Source: an uncultured Faecalibacterium sp.
GTDB taxonomy: Bacteria; Bacillota; Clostridia; Oscillospirales; Ruminococcaceae
Direction: 5' to 3'
Length of the DNA: 64,000 nt
NCBI GenBank assembly: GCA_937880095.1
Contig: CALFLK010000012.1
Coordinates: 62,001-126,000, forward strand
The stretch's first letter is position 1. Each line of letters begins with the position of its first letter. A model generated the notes under the pieces. It saw nothing but the letters and a program-made list of their open reading frames with translations, was not told the origin of the DNA and searched no databases. The translations under genes were made by a program, and so were the position numbers. Of the stretch, positions 50,901 to 58,789 are shown piece after piece.

Positions 50901-52550
50901 AATTTCATCGACCTTAGAATTTACAAGGTCTCCAATAAAATCGTATTCCGGCAGTTCAAAACCTAAGTCACTACCACCGATACCGCCAGCACCTCCACCA
51001 GCACCGCCGCCACTTCCAAGACTGGAACTATCGTTAGGAGAAATGATGTTTAACTCGTCGATACCCAGTAGGGCATTTTTAAGTTTCTTTGCACCTTTCG
51101 CCGCATTACCAAGACCCTTTCCAGCGTCCCCGGCATTGTCAGCCAAATCCCCAACAGCACTCGCACCAGCACTTACACCGCTGTAATCAATTTCCGGCAA
51201 TTTGAAACCGAAGAAACTTGCGATTGTATTCGCCAGTATTCTGATTACTTTAGCAAGAGCGATAGCATAAGGAAGTATTGCATTAAGTACAGGTATGAAA
51301 ATGTTACCTAAAGCTCGTGCCGCTTGTACAACCTGTGCTTGTAAGATACGAAGCTGGTTCGCTGGGGCATTCAATGTACGAGCCATATCGCCTTGAGCAG
51401 TTGTTACCTGTGTCATAATGGCATAGTAACGGAGCTGTGCTTTTTCAGCCTGTGTCATACTATTAAAACTCTTGTCGATACCAAGCGATAATGCGATAGC
51501 CTGTAACCTTGCTTGTGATAAGTCATAACCAAGTCTACGAAGCGGTTCAAGCTCGCCAGAGATACCCGATTCGAGTTTCTGCATAGCGTCAGCAAAGGAA
51601 ATATTGAAGAACGAAGAAAGGTCATAACCAAGCTGTGTGAGGTTCTTACTCATTATGTAAGCTCTGTCACTTGCCACCCCGAAGCCCTCGGTAATCGTCA
51701 TAAAGATACCTTGGTTTCTCATAAACTCGCCGGGGTCAATACCCATAAGTTCTCCAACTTGTTCGGCGTAGCGTCGAGCTTCTTCTGTGTATTTACCCAT
51801 TGAAGCATTGAATAAGTTCAAATTTTCGATATAACTGTTGGATTCGTAAATCCAACCTCCAATCGTATGATAAGCACGTCTGAATGAAACACCTATCATA
51901 GTTAATTTTGAGAGTAAATTCGCATATCCCATACCGGCTCTGTTGTTTGCCGCCGGAAGTGCGTTTGTGGCAGTAACAACTCGTCGGATATTTGTCGGTA
52001 AACGACCGAAAGCGTTCGATACCGTATTGAGCTGATTTGCAAGCGGAGCAAGCGAGTTTGATAACTGCTGTAATTGACTTGTAAGTGTAGCCCAGTTTAT
52101 ACCGTTGAGCGTTTGTGCCAACTGTGGTAATTTTTGTAACTGTGTAATGGCAGACTTCAACCCGGAAGCCTTACCAATATTGTTGAGCGGTTGCAATGCC
52201 GCAGAGAGCTTACCAAGACCCGAAAGGTCAGCGGAGTTCAAAGCGGAAGCGGCACTACTGATATTTTTAAGCTGGTTTCCGATAGACGAAGAAAGTTTGA
52301 TATTTCCAAGTCCTTTCAGTTTAGACAAACTGTCAGCCAGCCTATTTATCTTGTCCGCAGAAGAACCGTCAACCGATTTAAGGGCGGTATCGAGATTGCG
52401 TACTTGATTCGCTACGCTGTTTAACCCAACACCGCCCTTGACTGCATTTTTCAATCTTGACAAAGAAGCGGAAAGAGCGTCTATACCACCGACAGCCGAT
52501 GTTGCGTTTTGCTGTACTTGCAATTCGAGACTTTCGATTGTTGTAGGCAT
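47991..52550 (-). CDS. Tail tape measure protein
   Basis: 1519 residues; its length sets tail length. The N-terminal ~430 residues are helical. Residues about 560-965 contain seven hydrophobic repeats of about 58 residues. Residues about 1095-1300 contain about eight units of 26 residues around EWIGKIPTLSQ. The C-terminal ~150 residues are a mixed domain (SAGAHGSMFVAGEDGAELVG) resembling the usual tape-measure end. It starts just after the tail chaperone pair. Confidence 0.95.
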   Translation of the reverse strand: MPTTIESLELQVQQNATSAVGGIDALSASLSRLKNAVKGGVGLNSVANQVRNLDTALKSVDGSSADKINRLADSLSKLKGLGNIKLSSSIGNQLKNISSAASALNSADLSGLGKLSAALQPLNNIGKASGLKSAITQLQKLPQLAQTLNGINWATLTSQLQQLSNSLAPLANQLNTVSNAFGRLPTNIRRVVTATNALPAANNRAGMGYANLLSKLTMIGVSFRRAYHTIGGWIYESNSYIENLNLFNASMGKYTEEARRYAEQVGELMGIDPGEFMRNQGIFMTITEGFGVASDRAYIMSKNLTQLGYDLSSFFNISFADAMQKLESGISGELEPLRRLGYDLSQARLQAIALSLGIDKSFNSMTQAEKAQLRYYAIMTQVTTAQGDMARTLNAPANQLRILQAQVVQAARALGNIFIPVLNAILPYAIALAKVIRILANTIASFFGFKLPEIDYSGVSAGASAVGDLADNAGDAGKGLGNAAKGAKKLKNALLGIDELNIISPNDSSSLGSGGGAGGGAGGIGGSDLGFELPEYDFIGDLVNSKVDEIVKMITDALNEITAICSGFMLAIGTILVVTGANIPLGLGLMAAGAVGLASVVIANWDAMSERLAKVLTTVTSVLGGFLLAIGAFLAFSGVNVPLGAGLMVAGATSLATAAAINWKFLNGDMSNTLSILTGIVSGGLLAMGALFAFTGVSVPLGIALMAAGAVGLATTVGLNWDAMSKPLKNTIGLLEGIVGGALLTFGAILAFTGVNIPLGVGMIAAGAVSLVSAVALNWDSLTGDLSSSITSLTAIVSGALLGVGAILALTGVATGLGIGMLAVGAVGLAATVGLNWNSMTNEVRKTVTNILLIVGAAALAIGAILAFTGAGTALGVGLMLAGAASIGTAVALNWDSLVNKLKGVTTKILAIAGAASLAIGLILVCTGVGIPLGIGLILAGAASLGTAVAINWDTITNKVGGALKSVANKFGEFKNWVGEKLEGAKETIQTWAGNCKEFFTKGADGKNALDNIKEAAGEWGNKFKEGLSEKFSNAKSWVSKNITSPLTKAIEKSPVGEMAIELKNTASEWWTKAKNWWEEETKDGITLETGVELAKKGWQTVKGWIGKIPVLSQFINLAKDKWETVKGWIGKIPTLDQFIKLVKERWTSVKEWIGKIPTLSQYIQLLKEKWTSVKEWVGKIPILEQGIKLVKNLWSTVRNWIGNIPVLSQGIGLVKNLWSTVSGWVQKYMGGAVNKGIGIIKSGWSYVSSWVCNYLGGAVNKGIGLARSGWSTVASWVKSKIGGAVEVTVNLVKGWFGSIKKWLGFSSGGTISASGAFKLFSNGGTIDSMGRGWWSSIPKYAKGTPSAGAHGSMFVAGEDGAELVGHVNGTTEVLNRFQLAQVMKHSIVAGMAQFTGYWRNMTGQMSVCANGIIRSILVSTDMINANLATVGGYDPGNNLSHMVYEDSQRGYNNSSDNDWSRTMRDFYHEYVEPTLKEIASDTKRQADKSEQTIVQVGNRTITDTVERQKNANGYSFTG
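48640..49275 (-). repeat. 26-residue repeats in the tape measure protein
   Basis: About eight tandem units with consensus KW-SVK-WIGKIPTLSQ-I-LVKE. Later units drift to GWSTVASWV-(K/N)-(Y/K)-GGAVNKGIGL. A 78-bp period in the gene. Confidence 0.85.
49655..50870 (-). repeat. 58-residue hydrophobic repeats in the tape measure protein
   Basis: Seven tandem units with the core LLAIGAILAFTGVNIPLG-GLM-AGAVGLAT-V-LNWD. Each can make a helical hairpin. The run is long for a tape measure and may form the membrane-inserting part during DNA entry. Confidence 0.85.
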
Positions 52551-52552
52551 AT

Positions 52553-53032
52553 TTACTCACTTCCTTTCTTAAATCGTTCATTGTTTGAAACCATATAGGC
52601 TTGCATATATCGCATACCTTTTTGTGATTTTGCTTTTTCCTTTTTACGATTTGCGTCCTCAACCGTTTTTTTATTGATAGGGTACGCTTCCTCGACATAA
52701 GGTTGAGCCTTTGTTCCTTTTTTGGCGAAAGCGTGTAGGATAGGAGAAACACGAGCCATTGCGTCATAGAAATACATACCTTGAAGCCACGCTTCTTGAT
52801 TGAATCTTTCTTTTCTCAGTTCTTCCGCTTCCCGGTAATATTTAACGAGAGTGGAATCTCTATCCCAGTATTGCTCCTCCGTCATTCCTATTGATAAGTA
52901 ATAGGGGAACTTTTTATAAAAAATCTCCGTATAAGGAAAAGGGGAAGCGAAGCGATTATTACGCTCGCTCCCCTCGTCAGCGGAATTATCATTAGGTAAC
53001 GAGTTACTTACCAGCTCGCTACCCAGTCCACG
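52553..53032 (-). CDS. Tail assembly chaperone, frameshift extension (GT-like)
   Basis: This is the -1 frame continuation of the upstream chaperone gene. From the slippery site GGGAAAC the -1 frame is open without stops for 159 codons. It includes PYTEIFYKKFPYYLSIGMTE, which directly joins the better-known EEQYWDRDSTLVKYYREAEE and QEAWLQGMYFYDA segments. The fused product would be about 261 residues. A stand-alone protein from the internal ATG at 52885 (110 residues) is possible but would cut this conserved region. It is followed immediately by the tape measure gene. Confidence 0.85.
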   Translation of the reverse strand, partial: RGLGSELVSNSLPNDNSADEGSERNNRFASPFPYTEIFYKKFPYYLSIGMTEEQYWDRDSTLVKYYREAEELRKERFNQEAWLQGMYFYDAMARVSPILHAFAKKGTKAQPYVEEAYPINKKTVEDANRKKEKAKSQKGMRYMQAYMVSNNERFKKGSE

Positions 53033-53337
53033 TTTCCCTCAGATTCTTCGGGTTCTTCCACAAGAGCCATAATCGGTTCATTGTACATTTCTGCCAGCTT
53101 ACCGATAAGCTCCTCCTTATTTGTCATACGGTTAAAAATTGCATTGATAGTTTCCTTTTTCTCAAATCTGTGGTGTGCAAGGAACGCACCCTCAAACAGA
53201 GCCGGAAGTGTAGACATAGGCTTATTCTCAACCTCTGCGGCGATAAAGCCCTTTTTCTCCATTTCTGTTACGGTTCTACGAGTAAACTCAAGAACATAAT
53301 CCTTTTCGTTATAAGTAAACTTCAACTGCTTTGCCAT
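53008..53337 (-). CDS. Tail assembly chaperone (G-like)
   Basis: 109 residues starting MAKQLKFTYNEKDYVLEF. It ends in a Glu-rich segment and stops at 53008. It lies between the tail tube and tape measure genes, where lambda G/GT analogues sit. It probably coats the tape measure protein during tail assembly. The 3' end contains a -1 slippery heptamer in the correct phase. Confidence 0.88.
   Translation of the reverse strand: MAKQLKFTYNEKDYVLEFTRRTVTEMEKKGFIAAEVENKPMSTLPALFEGAFLAHHRFEKKETINAIFNRMTNKEELIGKLAEMYNEPIMALVEEPEESEGNVDWVASW
53032..53038 (-). other. Programmed -1 frameshift site GGGAAAC
   Basis: The heptamer fits X XXY YYZ in the 0 frame (..G GGA AAC), eight codons before the G-like stop. 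Slippage leads into the long open -1 frame. A stem (GGTAA/TTACC) lies near the stop, and a stronger one (GGGGAGCG.../CGCTTCCCC, 52941-52973) lies further on. Confidence 0.85.
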
Positions 53338-53429
53338 AATAATTTTCCTCCTAAGAATTTATGAATACCGCCTTTAACGGTCAGTCCTCCTCGAAGATAC
53401 TGGGTTGATTTCCACTTCGATACTTCTTA

Positions 53430-53861
53430 TTACTCCTCAACTATAGTGATAGGAGTAGACGGAGCGATAGAAATTTTCATATCTACAACTTCATTTACAC
53501 CTCCACCGACAGGGTAAACAGAAAGCTGTCCTTTGAATTTGAACTTACCGTCTGTACCTGTAGGTGTAACAGTATCACCGGATTCAGTACCTCCGAACCA
53601 AACTGCAAAATGCTTTTCAGTACCTTTCATACCTTTCAGCTTTTTGTAATCTTCAAGAGTGTAGTTCGATGTGAACTCAAGTGCGTCCAAAGACTGAATA
53701 CCCGGAATATAAGTCTGCATACCGTCAGAAAGAGTAGTTGTCTCCAACATTTCCGGCGTACCACCTAAGTCCGGGAAGTCCTTAATATCAATTACCTTTG
53801 TCCATGTAGTTTTCCCATCTGTACTTTCCATAAGGAAAACCTTGTATGTGCTAATAGCCAT
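53430..53861 (-). CDS. Major tail tube protein
   Basis: 143 residues starting MAISTYKVFLMESTDGKTTW. FPDLGGTPEMLETTTLSDGMQ and ALEFTSNYTLEDYKKLK are typical of siphovirus tail tube proteins. A beta-rich domain follows, ending SIAPSTPITIVEE. It sits between the tail terminator and chaperone genes. Confidence 0.9.
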   Translation of the reverse strand: MAISTYKVFLMESTDGKTTWTKVIDIKDFPDLGGTPEMLETTTLSDGMQTYIPGIQSLDALEFTSNYTLEDYKKLKGMKGTEKHFAVWFGGTESGDTVTPTGTDGKFKFKGQLSVYPVGGGVNEVVDMKISIAPSTPITIVEE

Positions 53862-53866
53862 GATTT

Positions 53867-54271
53867 TTACCTCCTGTATATAACTTTGTTTTTAGATACG
53901 ATAGCTCGATAGCGAGCAACCATACGATAAACCGTAGCGTCCTCCTCATTCGGAACAGGGTTCATCATTATTCGTGTAAATCCGAGCTTCTGCATTTGCT
54001 CGTCAATAATTGCGATAATCGCCTTACATTCTGCTTTTTTACCGACTTTTTTGTTGGAATACACATTTGCTTCGTATAGAAGCTGTGCATGGTTTTCGAT
54101 ACATTCTGTCGAGCGAGTATTTCTGTAAATTTGATTGTCTGCTTCAACAAGAGACGCACAAGGGAATGATGGTGGAATTTTTACATATTCGCCAGTCATA
54201 TAGATTGAAGAATACTTCTCACGCACCTTTTTTGATACAGTATCAAATACTTCTGATTCAATATCAATCAT
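53867..54271 (-). CDS. Tail terminator / head-tail joining protein
   Basis: 134 residues, MIDIESEVFDTVSKKVREKY, with IPPSFPCASLVEADN and EANVYSNKKVGKKAECKAII. Size, fold pattern and gene position match tail-terminator proteins of the SPP1 gp17/lambda U group. The start overlaps the upstream gene by 4 bp. Confidence 0.8.
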   Translation of the reverse strand: MIDIESEVFDTVSKKVREKYSSIYMTGEYVKIPPSFPCASLVEADNQIYRNTRSTECIENHAQLLYEANVYSNKKVGKKAECKAIIAIIDEQMQKLGFTRIMMNPVPNEEDATVYRMVARYRAIVSKNKVIYRR

Positions 54272-54789
54272 GCGAACACCTCCCTTGCTATCTCTGAAAT
54301 TTCATTACAAACGGTAGTGACAGCTCGAGCCATTGGCATAACCGCCGGAGTACCATGAGTGAGTTTTAATGTCCCCTCCTCGTAATAACCCCAAGTTTCT
54401 TTTTTACCGTTGCCCTTACCAAATCCACCGATTGTCATACCCAGCTCTACACCATGAGGGTGTGGGGACGAACCGGGCGAGCCATTATGATAGACACCAG
54501 CTCCAAACTCAATCCATACAGCGTCCTGTCCGTCGGCAATAACTACGGTCATATCTCCTCGATTGTCTACCGTAACTCTAACCTGTGCGAACTTTTGTCC
54601 TCCTCGAACCAAATCGTCAACAACTGCACCGTTGAATCCGCTTTGAGCTTCTACACATAATCGTTCAGCAACTCTTTCTCGGAGGAGTTCTGTCTTTTTC
54701 AGAATGTCTTGTTTGTAATCAGCGAGTTCTTTCATAGCTCTGTCAATGTATTGTACCGATAAACCAAAAGAAATAACTCTTTTACCCAT
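54268..54789 (-). CDS. HK97 gp10-like head-tail completion protein
   Basis: 173 residues, MGKRVISFGLSVQYIDRAMK. A central AVWIEFGAGVYHNGSPGS is typical of HK97-gp10/minor-capsid family proteins, which carry a conserved 'E.G' with a nearby phosphate-rich loop. It probably acts in head-tail connection. Confidence 0.8.
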   Translation of the reverse strand: MGKRVISFGLSVQYIDRAMKELADYKQDILKKTELLRERVAERLCVEAQSGFNGAVVDDLVRGGQKFAQVRVTVDNRGDMTVVIADGQDAVWIEFGAGVYHNGSPGSSPHPHGVELGMTIGGFGKGNGKKETWGYYEEGTLKLTHGTPAVMPMARAVTTVCNEISEIAREVFA

Positions 54790-55193
54790 TACGACACCTC
54801 TACTTTTGTGATTGCAATAGAAACGCTGTTCAAGCTCTTGGCAACTTTCTTCACAATATAATCGTGAGGTGTAAGAACATTTCCGTCTCTATCTGTTATC
54901 AAAGCTCCTGTTTCATCAATCTTGGGTTCTTTATCAACCCAAAGTATCGTATATTCGTCAATCGGAGGAGCGGTATTATCCATGACAATGACCTTGTCGT
55001 AAGATTCACTTTCTCCAAATTGGCGAGTGGTAGTTTCTCCTTTAGCGGCAGAGATATTAGCAAAATACTCTACCGGGTTATCGTGAATAACATTGTATTC
55101 CCCTGTATCATTTCCGTACTCGTCCTTGACAGCTTCTTTTCCTACAAACATTGCGTAATAGAATCTGCTTTTATTCCTCAACATTGCTCTCAT
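54789..55193 (-). CDS. Head-tail connector (minor structural) protein
   Basis: 134 residues. MRAMLRNKSRFYYAMFVGKE is followed by beta-rich sequence with YDKVIVMDNTAPPIDEYTIL and DYIVKKVAKSLNSVSIAI. It resembles the stopper/adaptor proteins between capsid and tail in Firmicutes siphophages. It overlaps neighbours on both sides by 1-4 bp. Confidence 0.72.
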   Translation of the reverse strand: MRAMLRNKSRFYYAMFVGKEAVKDEYGNDTGEYNVIHDNPVEYFANISAAKGETTTRQFGESESYDKVIVMDNTAPPIDEYTILWVDKEPKIDETGALITDRDGNVLTPHDYIVKKVAKSLNSVSIAITKVEVS

Positions 55194-55516
55194 TTGATTA
55201 CCCCCACATTCGGAGTAATTGACCTCAACATTGACTTAGGAATGTCCGCATTTTCATACGAGCGAGAAATACCATTTTCTGAGTGAGAAGTTTGTCCCTC
55301 TGCACCTCGCTTATTCAGCATATAAATGGCAATTTCGAGCTGTAAGTGTTCGTATTGAACTGGAACTTCTGTCACATCGGGGTCATACGGATATGCTTTT
55401 GCGATAATTTTTCTACCAGCAAGCATGAGATAGGTGGATAACACTTCGTCTGTGTCAGAGCCACCGACCATTGCTTTGAGAGCGGTAAGTTTTTCACTCT
55501 CTGTCATGTTAGCCAC
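55190..55516 (-). CDS. Head-tail adaptor (gp15/DNA-packaging-like) protein
   Basis: 108 residues, all-helical (SEKLTALKAMVGGSDTDEVL, YEHLQLEIAIYMLNKRGAEG, SENGISRSYENADIPKSML). This is typical of the first connector encoded after the major capsid gene. It attaches beneath the portal. Confidence 0.82.
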   Translation of the reverse strand: MANMTESEKLTALKAMVGGSDTDEVLSTYLMLAGRKIIAKAYPYDPDVTEVPVQYEHLQLEIAIYMLNKRGAEGQTSHSENGISRSYENADIPKSMLRSITPNVGVIK

Positions 55517-55529
55517 CTCCTGTAATTAC

Positions 55530-56447
55530 TTAACCGATTTCGTAGAATCCCTCAGTCTTAGGGTTAGTCTTAGGCGTACCAACTACATAACCGTTGTTGA
55601 AAGGTAAGTAGTAAACCTTTTCCTGTTTTGTAGCGTCCTCTGTAGGCTTCATAGAACCCTTGAAAATCTTAACCGCCTTAGTCTGGTCTGTAAGAGCCGC
55701 AAGATAATACTTACGAGAAATAATTGTGTTCTTTCGGATATTTGCGTCAGAAGAATCACGAGGGGGCTGTTCAACTTCTACACCCTTTTTATTGAAAAGA
55801 GTGACTGCTTCACGAGTAGCAATGATGATTTCTCCCTTTTTAGCGTCTTTCTTAGTATAAAGATTTACGCCAGCAACCGTACCAACATAGCCGCTTACCG
55901 CAAATTTCTCTACATACTGCAAAGTGTCTTTAAGACCCTTACGAATATCTGCCATATCAGCCGCAGAAACAAAAGCGAAAATAGAAACGCCCTCCAAGTT
56001 TTCAAGATTCAAAACAGACTGTGCGTCTGCGAAACCATCAAATCCGAAGTTCGTAACAGGGACAACCTGTGTTGCCTTACCGAACTCTGCGAAAATGTCA
56101 GCATTTACCGTATTGAACATATCTGTACCCATGTGGCGTACACCAACAGGAACAAGCATAGGGTCAGTCATTTCCTGTTCGTCGAAGTATTCAAATCGGT
56201 TCTGAGCCAACAGAATCTTATACTCCTCCGGCGTGTAAGTAACTTCAATGGATTTAGTGTTACCCTTACCCATTTGTAATTTCTCTGTACCGTCAGTAGC
56301 CTTGTAAACATTGATTTTTCTAGTCATTCCAGCAGTACCCACAAGAGAGTTATCAACAGTACAGAACTGCTGTAAATTCAAGTGGGAATTATACTGGTCT
56401 TCTACCTCATTAGAGAGATAAAAGTTATCATAAATTTTGTGTGCCAT
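55530..56447 (-). CDS. Major capsid protein
   Basis: 305 residues, MAHKIYDNFYLSNEVEDQYN. It carries motifs common in HK97-fold capsids of the SPP1/Clostridial type (NTVNADIFAEFGKATQVV, GTVAGVNLYTKKDAKKGEII). No N-terminal delta domain or protease is seen; a separate scaffold gene lies upstream. It overlaps the scaffold gene by 1 bp. Confidence 0.9.
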   Translation of the reverse strand: MAHKIYDNFYLSNEVEDQYNSHLNLQQFCTVDNSLVGTAGMTRKINVYKATDGTEKLQMGKGNTKSIEVTYTPEEYKILLAQNRFEYFDEQEMTDPMLVPVGVRHMGTDMFNTVNADIFAEFGKATQVVPVTNFGFDGFADAQSVLNLENLEGVSIFAFVSAADMADIRKGLKDTLQYVEKFAVSGYVGTVAGVNLYTKKDAKKGEIIIATREAVTLFNKKGVEVEQPPRDSSDANIRKNTIISRKYYLAALTDQTKAVKIFKGSMKPTEDATKQEKVYYLPFNNGYVVGTPKTNPKTEGFYEIG

Positions 56448-57019
56448 TATTCTTTACCTCCGTATAATTCTTTGTACTCGTCCGGGTGTTCAACAGAGAA
56501 TTTGTAGCGTTCTTCTGCGGACATACCTCGGAATTTTTCAAGTGTCATAGTTTTACCGTCTCCGTCGGGAGTTGGCTTAGGTGTATTCTTGAGGGCTTCT
56601 GCACGAACTTTCTTCTCAAAAGCGTCAAGATGTTTCTTCTGATTTGCGAAAACCTTATCCATTTCTCCATTTGCCATAGCTTCGGCGGTTTCCTCTGCCA
56701 GCTTTTCGTCATAACCCATACCAAGCAACTTAGCTTTATGCTTAGAAACTTCGCTCTCGTGAAGAAGTTTGTTATACTTGTTTTCAAGCTCCTCACGTTC
56801 TTCCTGTTCCTTGATTTTCTTCTGCTCGTCCTCAGTAAGTTTTTCAGTTAATTCCTTTTTCTTAGCCGCCAGTTCAGAAGCAGTCTTATCGAAAACCTCT
56901 TTCTTGACATATCCGCTCATGTCCGGGTCTTCGGTCTCATACGCTTCGAGAGCTTTAATTTTTTCTTCGGGGGTCATTTTGTCGTAACCCTCGATTTTGG
57001 TTACATCAACCTTTGCCAT
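56447..57019 (-). CDS. Capsid scaffold protein
   Basis: 190 residues, highly charged. A long coiled coil (ELAAKKKELTEKLTEDEQKK, QEEREELENKYNKLL) is followed by a helical C-terminus (EKFRGMSAEERYKFSVEHPD). This is the GP20-like scaffold pattern. AAGGAGG precedes the ATG. It directs capsid assembly and is absent from mature particles. Confidence 0.9.
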   Translation of the reverse strand: MAKVDVTKIEGYDKMTPEEKIKALEAYETEDPDMSGYVKKEVFDKTASELAAKKKELTEKLTEDEQKKIKEQEEREELENKYNKLLHESEVSKHKAKLLGMGYDEKLAEETAEAMANGEMDKVFANQKKHLDAFEKKVRAEALKNTPKPTPDGDGKTMTLEKFRGMSAEERYKFSVEHPDEYKELYGGKE

Positions 57020-57072
57020 GTTTTAGTCCTCCTTGTCTTTTTAATTCTTCTGTGAATGTGTTTGCGATTTAA

Positions 57073-57135
57073 GGCTTCTCTGCCTGTCTGCGTTTTAAGG
57101 CGTTCTCTCGCCATATTTGAAGCGGAAAACCGCTT
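57073..57135 (-). other. Row of three small hairpins between portal and scaffold genes
   Basis: AAGCGG/CCGCTT lies at 57120-57135 over the portal stop. GGCG/CGCC (57099-57112) and GGC/GCC (57073-57084) both enclose an identical AGAGAA loop (sense strand), and each is followed by CCTTAAA(A/T)CGCA. They may affect message stability. Confidence 0.4.
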
Positions 57136-58588
57136 AAACATCGTCGTTATCTGCCGGAGGGTCGGTTTTCTCTCCGGCAGACTTATTCAATTTTTTCTGT
57201 TCAGCAAGCTGTTTCGCTTGCTGTTCCTCGTAATACTTCATACTCATGGTGTAAGCACTCTCTGAATCAGAGAACATACCCGAGTGCTGGAAAGCAAGTT
57301 GAGGGTGTATCTTAGGTTCTTGAAGCATAGAGATAAGAACCTGTGATTTACTTTGAATAGCTTCGTAATTTCTACGAGTGAACTTCATATCAATGTCTTT
57401 GAGGAAAAGAGTTAAACCTCCAATATCCCGACAGATACGAAGTACCAGTTTCAGCATTTTCTTCTCGGAACGCTTGAAAACATTTTCGCTATCCTTTGCC
57501 CTTGCTTCTGCGTCAGACCAACCGTCACGAAGAAGTACAGCAGAACCAGTATCGGAAGTAGAAGAACCTCCGTTACGATTCGGCATACCGCAAATTGTCA
57601 AAACAGCATTGTAAATATCTTCTTTGAGTGTCTGAGATTGTGTTTGATTAAGCTCTTTCACAATCAAATCCACATCAATATTTCCTCCGTTGTCGTTCGG
57701 AGGAACAAGAATCGCACCCATTTCCTTGAATAGCTCGAACTTTTCCTTGTCGATATTGCACCCGATAAATTTCCAAAATGCCTGTATGAACTGTTCGATA
57801 CCGTCCATACGGTTACTTTCCACATTGTTGATTGCATCCAGCAAAGGAAGAACAATCTCGAACGCTCCGAGCCTTGCATTGTTCGCTGGGTATTCAAAAA
57901 TAGGAATCATATCGAGAGCATGAGGTGTTGATTCAATCAACAAATCTCCGTCGATAAGGTAATAGCGATTTTCGGTATAAACTGAATAGTGAGTGACTTC
58001 GTTCTCGTCCACGCTGTACTTAACTGCCATTAAAGGCTTGTTACCAATTTCATTTGAATAGACAACAAATGTGTCTCTCGGGTCGAGAGTGTAAAGCTCG
58101 AAAGGAGCTTCGTCCTCCTCATTCGGTTCATCGGGAAGCACAAGACGAAAAGCTGTTCCGCAAATCATTTGCCATTCGACAAGTTCTTGGTCTTGGCTTG
58201 CTTTGTCCTCCGCAAACATCATTTCGTTTAAGGCGTTAATCTGCTTTACGATTTCCTCGCCACCATTTCGACTGACATACTGAATCGGTTCTCCGCAAAG
58301 ATAACCAACCTTGAACGAAACAATTTCATTTGCCCTGTTCTCTACAATCTTGTTACAGATTTCGGGTCTCACATCTTTCACACGATGTCGGATAGGTTGT
58401 TCGCCACGATAATATTTCCACAGGTAGTCAATTTCGCTACGGTTGAGATTGTGAGTTTCCATAGCTCTGAAAAGAACTTCAACCACATTCTCATCTGTAA
58501 CTTCTTTCACGCTCGATTTAATCATTCGCCTACCGTTCATAAATCGGGTTTCGCTCATAGCTTTCGTTTCATCAACTACATTCGCCAC
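57134..58588 (-). CDS. Portal protein (SPP1 gp6-like)
   Basis: 484 residues from a GTG with AAGGAGG upstream. Hallmarks include YLWKYYRGEQPIRHR, KIVENRANEIVSFKVGYLCG and the late FTRRNYEAIQSKSQVLISML. The C-terminus is Lys/Glu-rich. It forms the DNA-entry ring. Its own promoter lies upstream, so it opens the structural-gene operon separately from terL. Confidence 0.95.
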   Translation of the reverse strand: MANVVDETKAMSETRFMNGRRMIKSSVKEVTDENVVEVLFRAMETHNLNRSEIDYLWKYYRGEQPIRHRVKDVRPEICNKIVENRANEIVSFKVGYLCGEPIQYVSRNGGEEIVKQINALNEMMFAEDKASQDQELVEWQMICGTAFRLVLPDEPNEEDEAPFELYTLDPRDTFVVYSNEIGNKPLMAVKYSVDENEVTHYSVYTENRYYLIDGDLLIESTPHALDMIPIFEYPANNARLGAFEIVLPLLDAINNVESNRMDGIEQFIQAFWKFIGCNIDKEKFELFKEMGAILVPPNDNGGNIDVDLIVKELNQTQSQTLKEDIYNAVLTICGMPNRNGGSSTSDTGSAVLLRDGWSDAEARAKDSENVFKRSEKKMLKLVLRICRDIGGLTLFLKDIDMKFTRRNYEAIQSKSQVLISMLQEPKIHPQLAFQHSGMFSDSESAYTMSMKYYEEQQAKQLAEQKKLNKSAGEKTDPPADNDDV

Positions 58589-58619
58589 GATAATTCCTCC
58601 TTTCCGACAAAAATAAAAA

Positions 58620-58667
58620 TGGGTGCATGACTGTTCGAGAACTTAATCTCGTGCAATCATGCACCCA
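58620..58667 (-). ncRNA. Structured RNA element, copy B (portal leader)
   Basis: An 11-bp outer stem TGGGTGCATGA/TCATGCACCCA encloses exactly 26 nt with an inner 4-5-bp stem. It lies in the leader between the portal promoter and the portal gene. It shares layout and core sequence with copy A at 60446-60495, with compensatory changes in both stems. Confidence 0.6.
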
Positions 58668-58698
58668 TAAAAATACATATACTCATTTTTACCAACTT

Positions 58699-58750
58699 AT
58701 CATAACACTATATATTGTGATTGTCAAGAAGTTATCCACTATATATTGTG
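58699..58750 (-). promoter_or_regulatory. Promoter of the structural-gene operon with two operator copies
   Basis: On the minus strand TTGACA, a 17-nt spacer and TATGAT form a near-perfect promoter. The near-palindrome CACAATATATAGTG occurs at 58706-58719, inside the spacer, and again identically at 58737-58750, 31 bp upstream. A repressor on these sites would silence portal and downstream genes in the lysogen. Confidence 0.75.
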
Positions 58751-58789
58751 CATAACTGCAAAAAATGTGGAAAACTAATCTGATTACTG

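Noticed and set aside
52941..52973. GC-rich hairpin first read as a terminator after the tail chaperone gene
   Set aside because: It lies inside the open -1 frame of the frameshift product, so termination there would be self-defeating. Its T-run is also poor.
57001..57114. 37-residue Arg/Lys-rich open frame between portal and scaffold
   Set aside because: No Shine-Dalgarno before its ATG, and it runs into the scaffold start. The repeated codons arise from the hairpin repeats.
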